Of a stretch of DNA of 64,000 nt, positions 1 through 11,356 are shown one piece after another (within the stretch, counting starts at the first letter, position 1; the number at the start of each line of letters is the position of its first letter). This DNA is from Bryoerythrophyllum caledonicum (taxonomy: Eukaryota; Streptophyta; Bryopsida; Pottiales; Pottiaceae). A model generated the notes under the pieces. It worked only from the letters and a program-made list of their open reading frames with translations. It did not search any database and had not been told where the DNA came from. Both the position numbers and the translations under genes were made by a program. The DNA lies in the NCBI GenBank assembly GCA_963971425.1, contig OZ020519.1:264028-328027 (forward strand), given 5' to 3'.

Positions 1-1085
1 GTACAAATATAGTACAAATTAAACCTCTTAAACGCCTCCAAATACTACAATGGGCGCGACTTTCGAGGCTCCTAAAGCCGCGCGTGTCACACCACCTGCC
101 ACGCTTTAGGAATGCTAAAAATATTCATGTTTATACTCAATGTACACAAGGCAAATTGGATCCCAAAGAAGGGTTGACTTTTACCACTTTTTTGGTACAA
201 TAGGTTGTCCGAAAGTGCACCCACCTTAGTGTGCTTCTACCCACGGACTTGGTGATTTCTAGAAGAGCGCTTGTTTTGAGGAATTGGAGGTCGAGATACA
301 CCATGGAGCTAGAGGATTTCTCACAAGGTATCAAGTTACCCCCATTCTCTCTCATCTTCACCGAATTTGAGAGTGAAGGCTTTTTGTTCCACACCACATG
401 GAAGTGGGAGGTAGGCACCTGGCGAGAGCGGGCTAGTAGTGTGTGGGACTCACTTACCATGGAGCTGCTCGCCTGGGAAGTGTCACCAACCATTTACGCA
501 CCGGAGATGAAGCGCACCCATGAAGCATGGAGTTTCTTTGAGTGAATCCCTTAACTCCCAACCTCGATACGTGGAAGGGGCCCGGTTTCACTCGGAGAAA
601 CACCCCTTTGCAATTGGTGTCCATGTACAGGTGTTGTCCAGAGGAGGTTGTCACTCACCCTAAAAGAGGTAGAAGATCCAGTCTTACCATTGGTGGAAGA
701 GGAAGAATTTTTTGACAAGCGTAAGGTGGATGATGTAGCACCAAATTTACTCAGGACTCAGGAGGCCACAAAAATCATACTTTGATTGGAAAGACATGGC
801 TTCACCATATGGAGGCGGAGAATGAGGGGTACGGAGATTTTTGGGTGCGACAAGCACCATCAAAGTTGATGACTTTAAGAAGAAGTTCACCATGTGGTGT
901 GAACTCCAGAAGTCCCGTAATTCCAATTCAATCCATACATGGTTTGGAGGGCATTGTTTGGGTGTCTGGAGGAGGCTCCAGTAGCAGATTATGGAGTATT
1001 CAAGGAGGCCCATTTTCCAAAAATTATGGCCTAGAGAGACTTCTACGCACCGAACTACGTGGATGTATTCAGTGGAGCATGAAAG

Positions 1086-1790
1086 GTGACATCACCACTC
1101 TTGTCTAAGAGGAAGAAAGAAGAAGGCAGGAGCACTGTGGAGGATACAATGCAACCAGGGGAGCTGGTAATCCATCCACCCCCATTCAATTCCACAATGA
1201 GGTTGTTTGTGCAACTCAACAGAGACTATCAAAGGCAACGGGCGGATAAAATAAGGACCCTTTGTTCCTTCACACGTGGAGGTGACGAGTCGTTGAAAGA
1301 GGCTCATGCGAGATTAAAGAAACTAATCTCAGCCATTCACAGAGTTACAGAACAACAGGCAGTGCAACGTTGATATAGTATCATGAACAAAGAATTGAAG
1401 ACCTTGGTTTGCAATGTCGCGTTGCAATTGAAAGTGTCAACTACCAATGATTTGTTTTTAAAACCTCAAAGCGGATTGCAATCAATTTACTAGAAGAGAA
1501 GGCAACGATGAGATTTCTTAAATGTGAAGAGAAGGTCCCGGAGAAGGTTAAAGAGGCCAAGGTGGTTGTTCCTTCACATACCCCACACACGAATGCCTTG
1601 TGCTTCAATTGTAGGAAGCCATGACATCAGAGGAAAGATTGTAAAAAAAAAAAGACTTCCACATCTCAGGCTGGAGGTTTCAGGGTTTAATTGTGGTACC
1701 AAGGGGCATGCGGAGGTCAACTGTTGGAAGCTTCAGCCCGAGTTGAAGCCTTCTGGTAGCAAAGGAGCTAAAACATGATACAAGGAGAAG
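1086..1790 (+). pseudogene. Retrotransposon gag remnant with two zinc knuckles
   Basis: A gag-like charged helical stretch (about 1190-1375) is followed at about 1600-1740 by two CCHC-type zinc knuckles. The first reads CFNCRKP, then a stop, then HQRKDC; the stop TGA fits a CGA to TGA change. The second reads FNCGTKGHAEVNCWK, with its first cysteine apparently lost. Such knuckles bind retroelement RNA during particle assembly. Stops and frame changes throughout show it is not functional. Confidence 0.7.
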
Positions 1791-2408
1791 GAGTCCAAAG
1801 CCATTGGAGGGAAAAAGAAGAGTTGAAAGGCCAAGTTCACGGAGTTGGAGGCAAAGATGGAAGCAAGGAGTGCAAACACTACTGTGAAAGGTGACAATCC
1901 TCAACTAACTCCTAGTTTTCATGCTCTGGGTGGCTTAAGTTTCGTGGATGATGAATTTGGAAAATTTATGTTGAGTGGGATGGCACTTGCCATCAAGGAT
2001 GTCACACCGGAGGCCTTTGCCCGCACACGGAGCCAGACACCAATTTCTAGGGAGGTTCCACGTGGAGCTAGTTCAACTTTGGATCCTCAGCATGACAAGG
2101 ACAACCGGCAAGCACGGTTGCCCCAATCCTTGAGCTTGGAGGAAATGGTGCCCACGTCATCCATGGTGCTTCAAGTTTTCAACCACGACCGGTGGCGACG
2201 TCCAAATGACCACCACCGCAAGTTGGAGTACAAACGGGAGTTCATGAGGTGATTAGGGAAGCAGCAACCTCGGTATGTCAAGCTTCTTTGTTCTTTGCTA
2301 AAGAGTTGTCACATGATGGCTTTAGTGTGGAAGAAGTTTTCAAGCAGGCGGCTTTAATGTGTAAGTTGTACAACTCCACAAGTGTTAATGCGTTGAAGAC
2401 GGAGATGA

Positions 2409-2960
2409 TTGAGGGCCGAAGCGGAGGCAAAGGAGAGCCAAAGTGACAATGTGGAGAGGCTGCTTTTAGCAGCCATGTATGTCAAGACAATGGCCGCCAG
2501 ACCTGCGATCGAGAGGTCATCCATTACAAATGGTGTGGTGGTGGTTGACGATTTCCAGGGTATTTTCCAACTTGTTGTGCCTAAGAAGGGGATTTTTGTA
2601 CCTCAATGTGTGCGTTGGAATTTAGGAGCTCAACCTTTGATGCTGAGAGCATCTATTATTGAAGGATTGGGTTTGACTGGGGATACTTTGGAAAAGTGTC
2701 CATGGGAGGTACAAGGCACGTTGTAGGCATCACAAGAGCTGAGTTGGTGTTACAACTCAATAAAGATGATGTCGTGGATACAAGCTCCATGAAGGTGAAA
2801 GCGATTGTCACGAAAGCCAAGTCACATGATATCTTGGTGGGCTCGGCAGTGCTATACCCAATGAGATTTACCTTGGATTTCTAGGAGGAGTCAGTAAGAT
2901 ATAGACCAAGACGACAAGTAGGAGATGGGCGGAAGGCTCAACTGCCAGCTCGATTTGTTT
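2409..2960 (+). pseudogene. Retrotransposon aspartic protease remnant
   Basis: The segment NLGAQPLMLRASIIEGLGLT (about 2618-2680) matches the flap-and-active-site region of gypsy-type retropepsins, where D-S/T-G is expected. Here the position reads N-L-G, so the catalytic aspartate is lost. It continues, after a one-base frame change near 2690, as GITRAELVLQLNKDD and AKSHDILVGSAVLYPMRFTL up to 2881, then a TAG where a tryptophan (TGG) is plausible. The later part is in the same frame as the methyltransferase and RT, supporting one polyprotein. Confidence 0.65.
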
Positions 2961-3298
2961 GGGTTCTTACTGGTAACCTTGCTGAAGTGTTTGCCTTCTG
3001 TGGATGTATGAATGTGGAACCTTCATGGTTTTAGGCAGGTTTTGAGAATTCCACTATTGCTAACCTCACTTCAAAGAAAGTGGATGTCCATATGAACAAC
3101 ACAAGTGATAGAGAGGCAGAGAGATATCAACATGGGATCGAGACGGTGTGGAGCAACACCATCTAGTTGCGGCAGGTCGTCGAGTTAGTAGTGGAAGAAG
3201 CATGGCAACATTCTATGCTACTACAAATGCAACAAGAGCCCAAACTTGAGCAAGACCAATGACCTCCTCTTGACACGTCTATCATCCATTGGAAGGCA

Positions 3299-4310
3299 TC
3301 AATGGATGGCATTGTATTGTTAGAGCTCTTTGGAGGCATTAGTATAAGATTGGTGGTTTTTTTACAAGTAGGGATCAAGGTTAAGCGCTACATTTGCATG
3401 GATGTGGATGAAGCAGCAAGGCAGGTGGCCAAACATCACTCACGGAGACCAATGACACAATTTCCAGAATAGTTGGCCACTAGTGCCATCAAAATTTCTT
3501 TTTCTACACTTGTGGATGATATTTCTTTGTTACCGGATGATAACATTCACACTATGGACCATGTTGACATTGTCATTGCGGGATGGCCTTCTCAAGGCAT
3601 GTCTATGGCAGGTAATTAGAACGGGTTGAAGGACTCCCATTCTTCCAGATTCTTTGACATGATTCGAATGCTACAGTTGCTTCAAACTTCTGAGAAGCAA
3701 CCGTTGGGTAATATTGTGGAAAACGAGCCAGCGGTAAGCAGGTCGAGGTCCAGGACATTGGAAAGTATGCACCGCATTCATCAGACTCTGGGTTTGTCAA
3801 TGTTGATTGATGGGGCTGGAGTAGGGTCACAAGCACATCGACCACGGTTGTGGTAGACAAACTTGGCACTGGTAGAGTTGCTACAATTTGTAGTGGGTCG
3901 GGTTAAATGCCCGGATGTGTGTATGAGTGATATTTTGGTACCATGGCACGTGTAGCACAATGACTAAGCATCATTGGCATTGGTTAACCGCAAGGGGGAA
4001 CCACGTAAGGCCTTGCCGGCGTTGATTGATTTTACACAGTCTTATGCTTTCAAGGTTAATGGACTTGGGCTTGTATGGCATTCATTGTCACAGGAGATGG
4101 TGGAATTCAATGCAGATGAAAGGGAAAGAGCCATGGGATTTTCCACTGGCACCACGAATCTGTCTGGAATTTCAGAGCAACAAGGACAGTTTTTACTCGA
4201 TCACATAATGGATTTAAATTGCCTGACTTGGATTGTATTGTTGGTGGTTGCCGAGCAAAAGCGTTTAGCTTCTAGCTTGACTAGTTACATAGTCGATTAT
4301 GAATTGCGGG
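3299..4310 (+). pseudogene. Cytosine-5 DNA methyltransferase domain inside the retrotransposon Pol frame
   Basis: Conserved C5-methyltransferase motifs appear in order in one frame. Motif I (AdoMet binding) is LLELFGGIS at about 3322. An acidic motif II region reads RYICMDVDEAARQVA. Motif IV is IAGWPSQGMSMAG at about 3580, where the catalytic Cys of PCQ is replaced by Ser. Motif VI is NIVENEP at about 3710, normally ENV. Motif VIII is GSQAHRPRLWW at about 3825. Motifs IX/X are ADERERAMGF and LLDHIMDLNCLTWI at about 4110-4235. In-frame TAG codons occur after FPE and after AGN, both explained by CAG to TAG. The domain lies between protease and RT and is in phase with both. Captured C5-methyltransferases in retrotransposons are known from dinoflagellates and charophyte algae. 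Here the enzyme is dead by motif IV and by stops. Its lineage (DNMT3-like or other) cannot be decided by eye. Confidence 0.85.
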
Positions 4311-4625
4311 CGGCCAGAGAACCACTTGCCTCTGTTAGGATGACAAGCGAAATGGTTGGGGGCGAGAGGGCCTTGGCACCTCATCCATGGACCATGTGGG
4401 GTACTGCAAATATTTTTCAATAGCAATCAAAGGTGGAGAAGCTTGCTCCAAAGGAACCATAAGAAGCAGTGACCAAGGAAACTTGGATACCAATAGTTGG
4501 CCTTGCAAATAGAGCAGTAGAAGTAGAAGAACAAGACTTTCTCAAGGAGTGTATGGATTGTTTTGCGTTTAATTTGCACAATTTGGGAGTATTGAAGGGC
4601 CAAGAGGTACGTATTAAAATGACAG

Positions 4626-5473
4626 ATGAAGCACAAATTTAATCGGAAGCCATGCAAGTATAGCGTCGTGGAACGAAAGTTGATTCGCGCTCATACGGAG
4701 GAATTCGTGGCTACAGGGCTAGTGGATTGGCTCCATGGGATTTTGAGTATGCATCGGCGACGGTTATGCCATCCAAGAAGAATATCTATGGTATTTGGAC
4801 TAAAAAGAGGATGTGCGGTGATTATAGGAGGATTAATAGATTCACTAAATCAGGTCATTATGCCATGCCAACTCCAGAGGAGAATTTTGAGGCCATTGGT
4901 CATGCCAAGATATTTGGTACGTTGGATTTGTGCTCTGGATATTACCAGATGGAACTGAGAGATGAGGACAAGGAGAAGACCGCGTTCTAGGGCATTGATA
5001 AGGGTAGGAAGGATTGGTTGATCCAGTGGAAGTTCTTGCCATTTGGATTGAAGAATGCACCAGTAGAGTTCTAGAGGGCTATGGACCGGGTATAGTCGGG
5101 CTTGGACTTTGTGAGATGCTACATTGATGATATTATTCTCTTTATCAAGAATCGACGACAATATAGACTACATTTGATGGAGGTGTTTGCTAAGTTAAGG
5201 CTCCACGGTTTGAAAATGCACCCTCGTAAGTGCAAATTCTTCTTCAATTGTATTGAGTATTTAGGCCACATGATTTATTCAAGTGGATTGGGTGTCGTAG
5301 CTAGCAAGGTAGAAGTGGTGATATCTATTTCCAGACCACGAGATGTTAGTAGGCTACGGGCATTTTTAGGCTTGTGTAACTATTATAGAAATTTTGTAAA
5401 AGGCTTTCAGTGCTCTTGCAAAGCCATTGACCATGTTGACAAGGAATTATTAACCTTAGATCTGGACAGATGA
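4626..5473 (+). pseudogene. Retrotransposon reverse transcriptase remnant
   Basis: Typical Ty3/gypsy RT blocks are visible: KKNIYGIWTKKRMCGDYRRI (4770-4830), FGTLDLCSGYYQMELRDEDK (4915-4975), FLPFGLKNAP (5034-5063), the catalytic RCYIDDIILF with an intact YIDD box (5115-5145), and LRAFLGLCNYYRNFVKGF (5355-5410). Stops after KTAF, after PVEF and after MDRV are all TAG, as expected from TGG or CAG. A one-base shift near 4640-4720 separates the first block from the rest. Confidence 0.9.
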
Positions 5474-5499
5474 GTAAGAGACAACCTCTCACCAATTGA

Positions 5500-5910
5500 A
5501 GGACCGTTTGGCATCAACACCGATACTTCAAAGGCCAATAACAGGGAGGACTTAGCAGCTAGATACACATTAGAGCGCGTTGGGGATTAGCACGGTATTG
5601 ACGCAAATGGATGATGATGGGAAGGAATTTCTGATTGCGTACGCCAATTGGTCCAACAACAATGCGAAAGCTTTGTATAGCTCGTATGAAGGGGAGTGTT
5701 TGGTTGCCACATGGGCAATTGCCCATTTCGGATGTTATCTTTATGGTAACAAATTTTTTGTTGGTGAGAGATCAACCGTTGAAGTGGTTGATGGGATCTA
5801 ACAAGCTAATAGGGAAACTATGGCGGTGGGCCTTGATGTTGATGGAGTATGACTTTAAGGTAGTTCTCAAGGCAGGGTAAGTGAATATGGATGCTGACAA
5901 TCTTAGCCAT
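5500..5910 (+). pseudogene. Retrotransposon RNase H remnant
   Basis: Reads GISTVLTQMDDDGKEFLIAY, then YSSYEGECLVATWAIAHF, then a frame change into LVRDQPLKWLMGSNKLIGKL and LMLMEYDFKVVLKAG. These match the RNase H domain of gypsy Pol (E and D metal ligands visible, followed by the usual D-x-L-S-H ending as ADNLSHNP at about 5895). It follows directly on the RT. It is frame-shifted and not functional. Confidence 0.8.
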
Positions 5911-6048
5911 AATCCAATTCCAAACTAGGAGGACGTCACATGCGTTAGATGGCACGGTGAGGGTGAGGCCGATTCGTGTCCAAGGTAGCATTGTTCGGCA
6001 TTTTTAGGAGTGTTGGCGATGCTTTGAGATCCCACTGGGGAAGCTACT

Positions 6049-7285
6049 GTGGCCATGGTAGATGAGGATAGAGGTGAGGAGTCTAGGGGCGGTAGAGACA
6101 TCTTCAAAGACTCGAATGTGATGCAATTTCTAAAGGATGGAGAAGCGGTGCGAACATGGTTTGCTAACAAGAAAGATAGGGTCTTACAAAGAGTCAAACG
6201 ATTCGTGTGGGAGAGGACTCACTTGTTAAGGTGTGGCTGTACGGTACAAAGACAATGGTGCGGGCTCTAACAGAGAGGGTGAAGCTCATCAAGCATGCAC
6301 ATGAGGATCTTGGATGCTTTGGAGTGCGGAGGACCTAGTAATTTGCTGAAAATTCACTATTGGTGGCGAGGGATGGAGTCACAAGTCCAAGCATTGATTG
6401 CCCGATGTATGGTATGTGATCGTGTGCGAGCGTCTTTTAACACTCTGATGCCACAATTGCAACCATTGCCAATTATGAGCTTAAAATGCAGGTAGAGGCT
6501 AGAGCTTGGATTTTACAGGACCATTGCCAGTGACACCTTGACACAACAAGTATGTGTTGGTGATCATCGAGCATTTCTTGAAATGGATAGAGTTGGTGGC
6601 ATCGCCTGATAAGTTTGGTGAGGGGGCCGCTTATTCTTTTATTGATTGTGTTTTGAGTCGCTTTCGAGTACTTGCGGAAGTCCTCACAGACCAAGGCAAA
6701 GAATTATTGGATAAGTTTCAAATGTTGTGTAGGTAAGCAATGATTGATCATTGCACTACTTCAAGGGATCATCCCGAAGCAGATGAATTGGCAGAGCGCA
6801 TGGTGCAAACCACCAAGAAGAGGATCCAGATGTACAACTTGAAGAAAGGACATCACCATGATTGGGATTTGTAGTTACCGAGGATAGCAATGGGCTATCT
6901 GTTTAGCAAATAAACATCTCTGACATCTTTTTCACCTTGTTATCTATTGTTTGGAAGGCACCCAATTTTGCCGAAGGCCATTCAAGCAGATGTTAACAGT
7001 ATGTTGGCTAACATGGACAATCCAGACACGTGGGCTCAAGTGTGTGAGCAACGTGTAGATTTGTTCAAAAGGGTGATGGCTATGGCATTGGAGAACCTCT
7101 CCATTGCTCAACATTGGGATACGTTGCGCTATGCTATAATACGGGGAGGTGGTTATCGACCGCAAGCGTGGCGTTCCACGCTTGGAGACTATGTGTATCT
7201 GCAACAAGCAGCGCCCACCACCTTGGATATGACAGCAGGACGAGTAATTTTGAGAGTTCATGAAGTGAAGGACTCAAGGGTGTAA
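6049..7285 (+). pseudogene. Retrotransposon integrase remnant
   Basis: The N-terminal HHCC zinc region is seen as HAHEDLGCFG followed after a shift by IHYWWRGMESQVQALIARCM and VCDRVRASF (6285-6435). The DDE core appears as YVLVIIEHFLKWIELVASPD (6545-6607) and VLTDQGKELLDKFQ (6680-6720). A later stretch, SRDHPEADELAERMVQTTKK (6760-6820), carries the E-containing block. The C-terminal part, ENLSIAQHWDTLRYAIIRGG and STLGDYVYLQQAAPTTLD, ends at about 7285. Several frames are needed. Confidence 0.85.
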
Positions 7286-7394
7286 GTGTTGGAGGGTTGT
7301 GATGGTAAGATGTGGAAGGATCACACCCACAATTGCACGCCTTGCCGCTTGCCACACATTGATGGGACTGTACACCTTAGCCTTTCTTACATGT

Positions 7395-7560
7395 GTACTG
7401 GATTGCGATGATGGTTATGTGGTAGTTCCAAACGGGCTACCATAATGGTTATTTGTGACTTATGTTCTACAGGGTGGCATTTGGAATGCTTAACTCCACC
7501 TCTTTTAAAGATACCAATGGGTCAATGGTCTTGTCGAGAGTGTTTAACTCGTTGAGGGTC
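7395..7560 (+). pseudogene. PHD finger at the C-terminal end of the retrotransposon Pol
   Basis: One frame reads a Cys4-His-Cys3 pattern: stop-W-L-C, 11 residues, CDLC, four residues, H, two residues, C, 14 residues, CREC. The core is ICDLCSTGWHLECLTPP and the end is GQWSCRECLTR. The spacing fits the canonical PHD finger; only the first cysteine is missing, replaced by TGA, one base away from TGC or TGT. It follows the integrase C-terminal segment at the distance expected for a terminal domain of the same polyprotein. PHD fingers usually read histone H3 tails, so a targeting role for integration is plausible but inferred. Confidence 0.7.
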
Positions 7561-7570
7561 TAAGTAGACA

Positions 7571-8661
7571 AAGTCTAGCATTATAAATGTGTTAGAGGCG
7601 ATTAATGATGGGGCTCTACTTGCACCCGGCCTACCCTTTGTTTATGGAGTCTTTTAGCGTCTTTTCATGTGGATCACATTGATTCTATGGTTTGGAGAGG
7701 TTTTCATTCACGTTCTTCATTCAGTTGATATAATTGTGTACTTTGCTAGTGTGAAAGGAGCTTCAGCACCAGCGAAAGGGGCGAGTAAAGAGGTACTTGT
7801 AGATTGTTTACTGCTTACTGCTTATTGGTGTTTGAGGCTATGAGTCATTTATTTCTTTTCCGTACGTCTAGATTGCTGATAGTGTCTTAGTGTGTCTTGA
7901 TTTATGGTTTAATGGAGGTAATGGTGGTGGTTTTGTCACCGTTACTCTGGATTTGTCTTTAACTGTGCGCTCTCACCTCATTAGCACAATGTTATCTTGG
8001 CACGATGCGGTTGTGCACAACAGACTGATGATATTTCATCATATCAAAAACTTTTCTTTACATTTGTATAAGTTTTGGAATATCTTTGTATACAATTAAG
8101 TAGGTAGGAGTTGAAGTATCATAATAAATCATGCATACAAGATTACATAGTATTTGTCAATATGAAGCTATTGTTTCAACACAGTGCATGCTTGATGTTT
8201 TGTTTAAAACATGTATTGCAAGATTCTATTGATTGGTAAATTGTAACACCATTTCAAATCTACAATTTTCACTACTAATATATACTAACTTTAAGCATTC
8301 TGATGTATTCCATCAAGCATTGAATGTTGTGCAATAATTTGTTAAAGTTATCCTATTTCAATCAGAAGCAACTCAAAGAAAACAATGATAAAAAAACTTG
8401 AGATCCTGGCTCTCATTAACTCAACAAAAAAAGGTACATAAGAGTACACACATGATTGCAGCCCTGCTCTCAAACCGGGTAAAACGTCGTAGTTGAGAAG
8501 CCATGGAAACACGGTGAGAAGCACTGTCCTGTACACATGAATGAGCAAGCGCGCCATCTCTGCAAAATCCAGTCTAGTACAAAAGTGCCTGGTGATCTGT
8601 ATGTGTCTATTTGCCAAGTCAATGATTACATGCTTCTAACCTATGGACCATATCACTTATG
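7571..8661. other. Retrotransposon tail and downstream spacer
   Basis: Non-coding stretch between the PHD remnant and the stop codon of the first WRC gene. Its first part (to about 8100) is probably the 3' end of the retrotransposon, but I could not match it to a 5' LTR. The part from about 8350 probably contains the 3' UTR of the minus-strand gene. I see no ORF or RNA gene. Confidence 0.4.
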
Positions 8662-11356
8662 TCACAACGACAACAGCGAACGATTCTTAATTGCTTTCCT
8701 GCGCATACCATACAAAGCTGGGAGAGGAGGAATGGTTGGGGGCCGAATCAAGGGCGAGGCCTCACGCTCTTGGGACTTCTCTTTCACCACATCCACATTC
8801 ACTACTGTTTTCTTGGCAGCCACGTACCTTTTCTTCGGCGCGTTCCGGAATACTTGTGGCAGCAACATGACATTATTTGAGTTGTCCTTGCGTGGCGGCT
8901 CATTCAATGACTCTACAATTGTAGTAACTCTCTCATGCGTATGGACCTCCTCTGGCTCACCATTTGATGAGACATGGCTCATTTCCCAGGACGTCTGGGT
9001 GACAGCCTTGGCTTCGGACTCTTCAGTTGGGTTTGGGGCGGTTGCATCCTCCTCCATTGGTTCTGCTTCATCGTGCAATGGCATTCTTGTGGGCTGGCCC
9101 TGTAAGTCCATGAGAGCTTCTGCAGCATGGGCACCACCAACAATGTCTTCCGGGTCGGGTTCCGATCGCCTGGCACGTTTGGTGGCTTCCTGCTTCTTCA
9201 CCCTCTTCCTCAGCTGCAAGGCTTTGTGATGCGCGCAGAGCGTGTGGTCCTGCATGGCCATCAGGGGACACCGCCACTTGCGAGCATCGTCCTTCCGGGA
9301 ACATGGCACGCCCTTCTGCACCCCAGTCTCGGCCACAATTCTGGCCTGCATGGCCTGCAAGGAGCCTCGAATGGTCCTGGACTGGGTATCTAGTGCCTCA
9401 TCGTTGTCTGACGAGGCCTTCCTCTTTCTGCTTGTTGGCAATGGTGATCCTCCTGCAGGACCTACAGTAGCATCTGCTCCCGTATCCGAAACTTCCACGT
9501 TGCCCATGCTCTGTTGCATCTTCTCAAACTCAATGGCCGACTGCGTCAGAACTGCTTCGACGCTCCTCTCGTACGCTTTCCGCCTCGTCTGAACGCCTGA
9601 GAACACCGCACGTTTGTAACGTGGAGGACACTAATTCTGTTAGTTTAAGCCATGCTTTGTAAGAACGGCATCTGTTACTTGAGCCAGGAACTAAGGCCCA
9701 GATGAGTGATAACAGACGTCTGTTCACCATCACAACGACTACCTTTGCGGTCAGAGAAACACACCTTCATGGTTTTGCAGAGGCAGGGCACTGGGCTGAG
9801 CAGCAGCAGAATCGGTGGGTAGAACGGCAGTTGTTGTCCGGAAAAACGGTACATTGTGGCGACTAGAAGAGGTAGTTCTGGGACTGACGCCCAGATTGGG
9901 TTTCAATGAACCAGAGCTTCTGCGCTTGGGATGATGTTGCACAACCTGATCACGCAGAAGGTATTGTCCCTTCACTTCGTCGAAGTGCCGATTGTTCTTC
10001 AGGTGATCCCTCACTTGCTTCTTCCAGTCACTCGCAAGGCTCGGCAACGTTGTCTGCTTCTTGAAGCTCGTGAAGAGTTCCTTTAAGGACATGCCTTCAC
10101 AGCCAGCAGCCAAAAGCTGCAGATACAAAGTGTGCAGGACCGACTCTTCTGGCGCCGTCAAAGGGTGAGTATCTTCCTCGTCTTCGCCGTCTTGATCCTC
10201 CATCATCAGTTTGCGCTTCAATGTTCCCATGTCCGAGGATGGCGTCTCCTTCTTCACGTGAACCGGTCGCAGCTCCTCAGTTGTACACGCCCGGTTGGTT
10301 CCATCGCTCTGCAAACGCATCAGATATACTCCAATTATGAAATGCATCAATTTCCCAACCAGGATTAGTTTCTGCAACGAACTCACACATCGCGTCCGAT
10401 GATCTGCCCTCAATGATAATCTGACTGAATAAATCCAAGGGCTCAGATCATGGAGACAAAGAAACTGCACGACTAATTAAACGACTTTCTGGCTGATGTT
10501 AAATTATTATATTATCTGAAGTGAAAATTCACTACTTCCACCCAAATCTTCACTATGATGCACGCTTAACCTGAGGAAAGACCCATCTGACGAAGCGAAC
10601 CGGTGTTGAGAATGCCATTCAATCAATCTAAGACACAAGATATCAGAATCGTACAAGAAAAGCAGAGAAACGTTAATTGGTATAGTTCTGGATGCAATAT
10701 GAACTATTTAGCTGCAAAATGTGGCCAGAAAGTCATAGCCCCCTCCCAACGACGATTAGGGTTATCGGAATGTATTTTCCCAATTCCACTCACGAACTCG
10801 AATAAAGTTTTGAATACGAAGAATGTATCAAAGCGCTCAACATTAATTCCGCCCCGCATATGATTCAAAAAATATAAAAAACAATAATATGAAGTACCTC
10901 AAGACGTGCCAGGGGAAATTCATCGCCTCCCTTGCGTACGACAGAGTTGCCGCGTCTCACGTAATGCCGCGTGACATGGTCCTCACCATCTTGAACCTGC
11001 CAGAGATGCTCCACGGACAACGTCGAGCCCTCCAGCTCCGCTTGGCCAACAACATCTTCTGGCTCCAATTTCGGGGGCACGGCAGGGAGTCCCTTGCCAT
11101 GATCGACATCATCGGGTTGCAGCATCGTCGACACGCCCGGAGAGGCGCTGTGCCTAGAAATGGTCGTCCCGCTCTGATGATCCAACCCCGCTCGGCCCTC
11201 CATGCCCGACGACGTCGTGGTCACGTTGGAGCGGTCATCGCCGACGTCCCATGAACCAACCTTGAGCAATGGCGGCCCCGCGGCACCACGCACGACGTTC
11301 TCCTCGCTCACGAGGACTGCATCTGTGCTTCGGTGGTGTGGCTTCCTGATCCTCAT
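8662..11356 (-). CDS. WRC-domain nuclear protein, paralogue 1
   Basis: Three exons on the minus strand: 11356-10898, 10308-9765 and 9596-8662, giving 645 residues. The protein starts MRIRK, a start seen in plant WRC-domain proteins. Exon 1 ends after a VTRHYVRR block shared with the neighbour at 14793. Exon 2 holds a conserved helical block (about residues 207-275) with LYLQLLAAGCEGMSLKELF and HLKNNRHFDEVKGQYLLRDQ, winged-helix-like in pattern (possibly HARE-HTH type; inferred). Exon 3 has the zinc motif around CSRKDDARKWRCPLMAMQD, with C433, C444, C455 and H458 (spacing 10, 10, 2), the WRC/INO80D-like signature. It ends in a basic tail, RRKAIKNRSLLSL. WRC domains occur in plant nuclear DNA-binding or chromatin proteins; the exact role is unknown. 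Confidence 0.85.

Larger units (their letters stand above)
137..7570 (+). mobile_element. Degenerate Ty3/gypsy retrotransposon with methyltransferase and PHD domains
   Basis: Recognisable domains run in order on the plus strand: gag with two CCHC knuckles, aspartic protease, cytosine-5 DNA methyltransferase, reverse transcriptase, RNase H, integrase, PHD finger. RT, RNase H, integrase order is the Ty3/gypsy arrangement. From about 2696 to 5473 protease end, methyltransferase and most of RT share one reading frame, broken by about a dozen stops (mostly TAG) and a local frameshift near 4640-4720, so they once formed a single Pol polyprotein. Downstream of RT the frame changes several times. I found no convincing LTR pair or primer-binding site; the left end may lie outside the window. 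Stretches at 231-545 and 780-1110 look like its leader and early gag but are not recognisable on their own. The copy is inactive and old. Confidence 0.9.

Noticed and set aside
1-8100. Search for LTRs of the gypsy element
   Set aside because: No direct repeat, TG...CA ends or primer-binding site could be matched by eye between the left edge and 7570-8100.
8537-9393. Long plus-strand ORFs over the WRC gene (e.g. 230 codons from 8537)
   Set aside because: They are antisense shadows of exon 3 of the minus-strand gene, which has the zinc motif and conserved splice phases.
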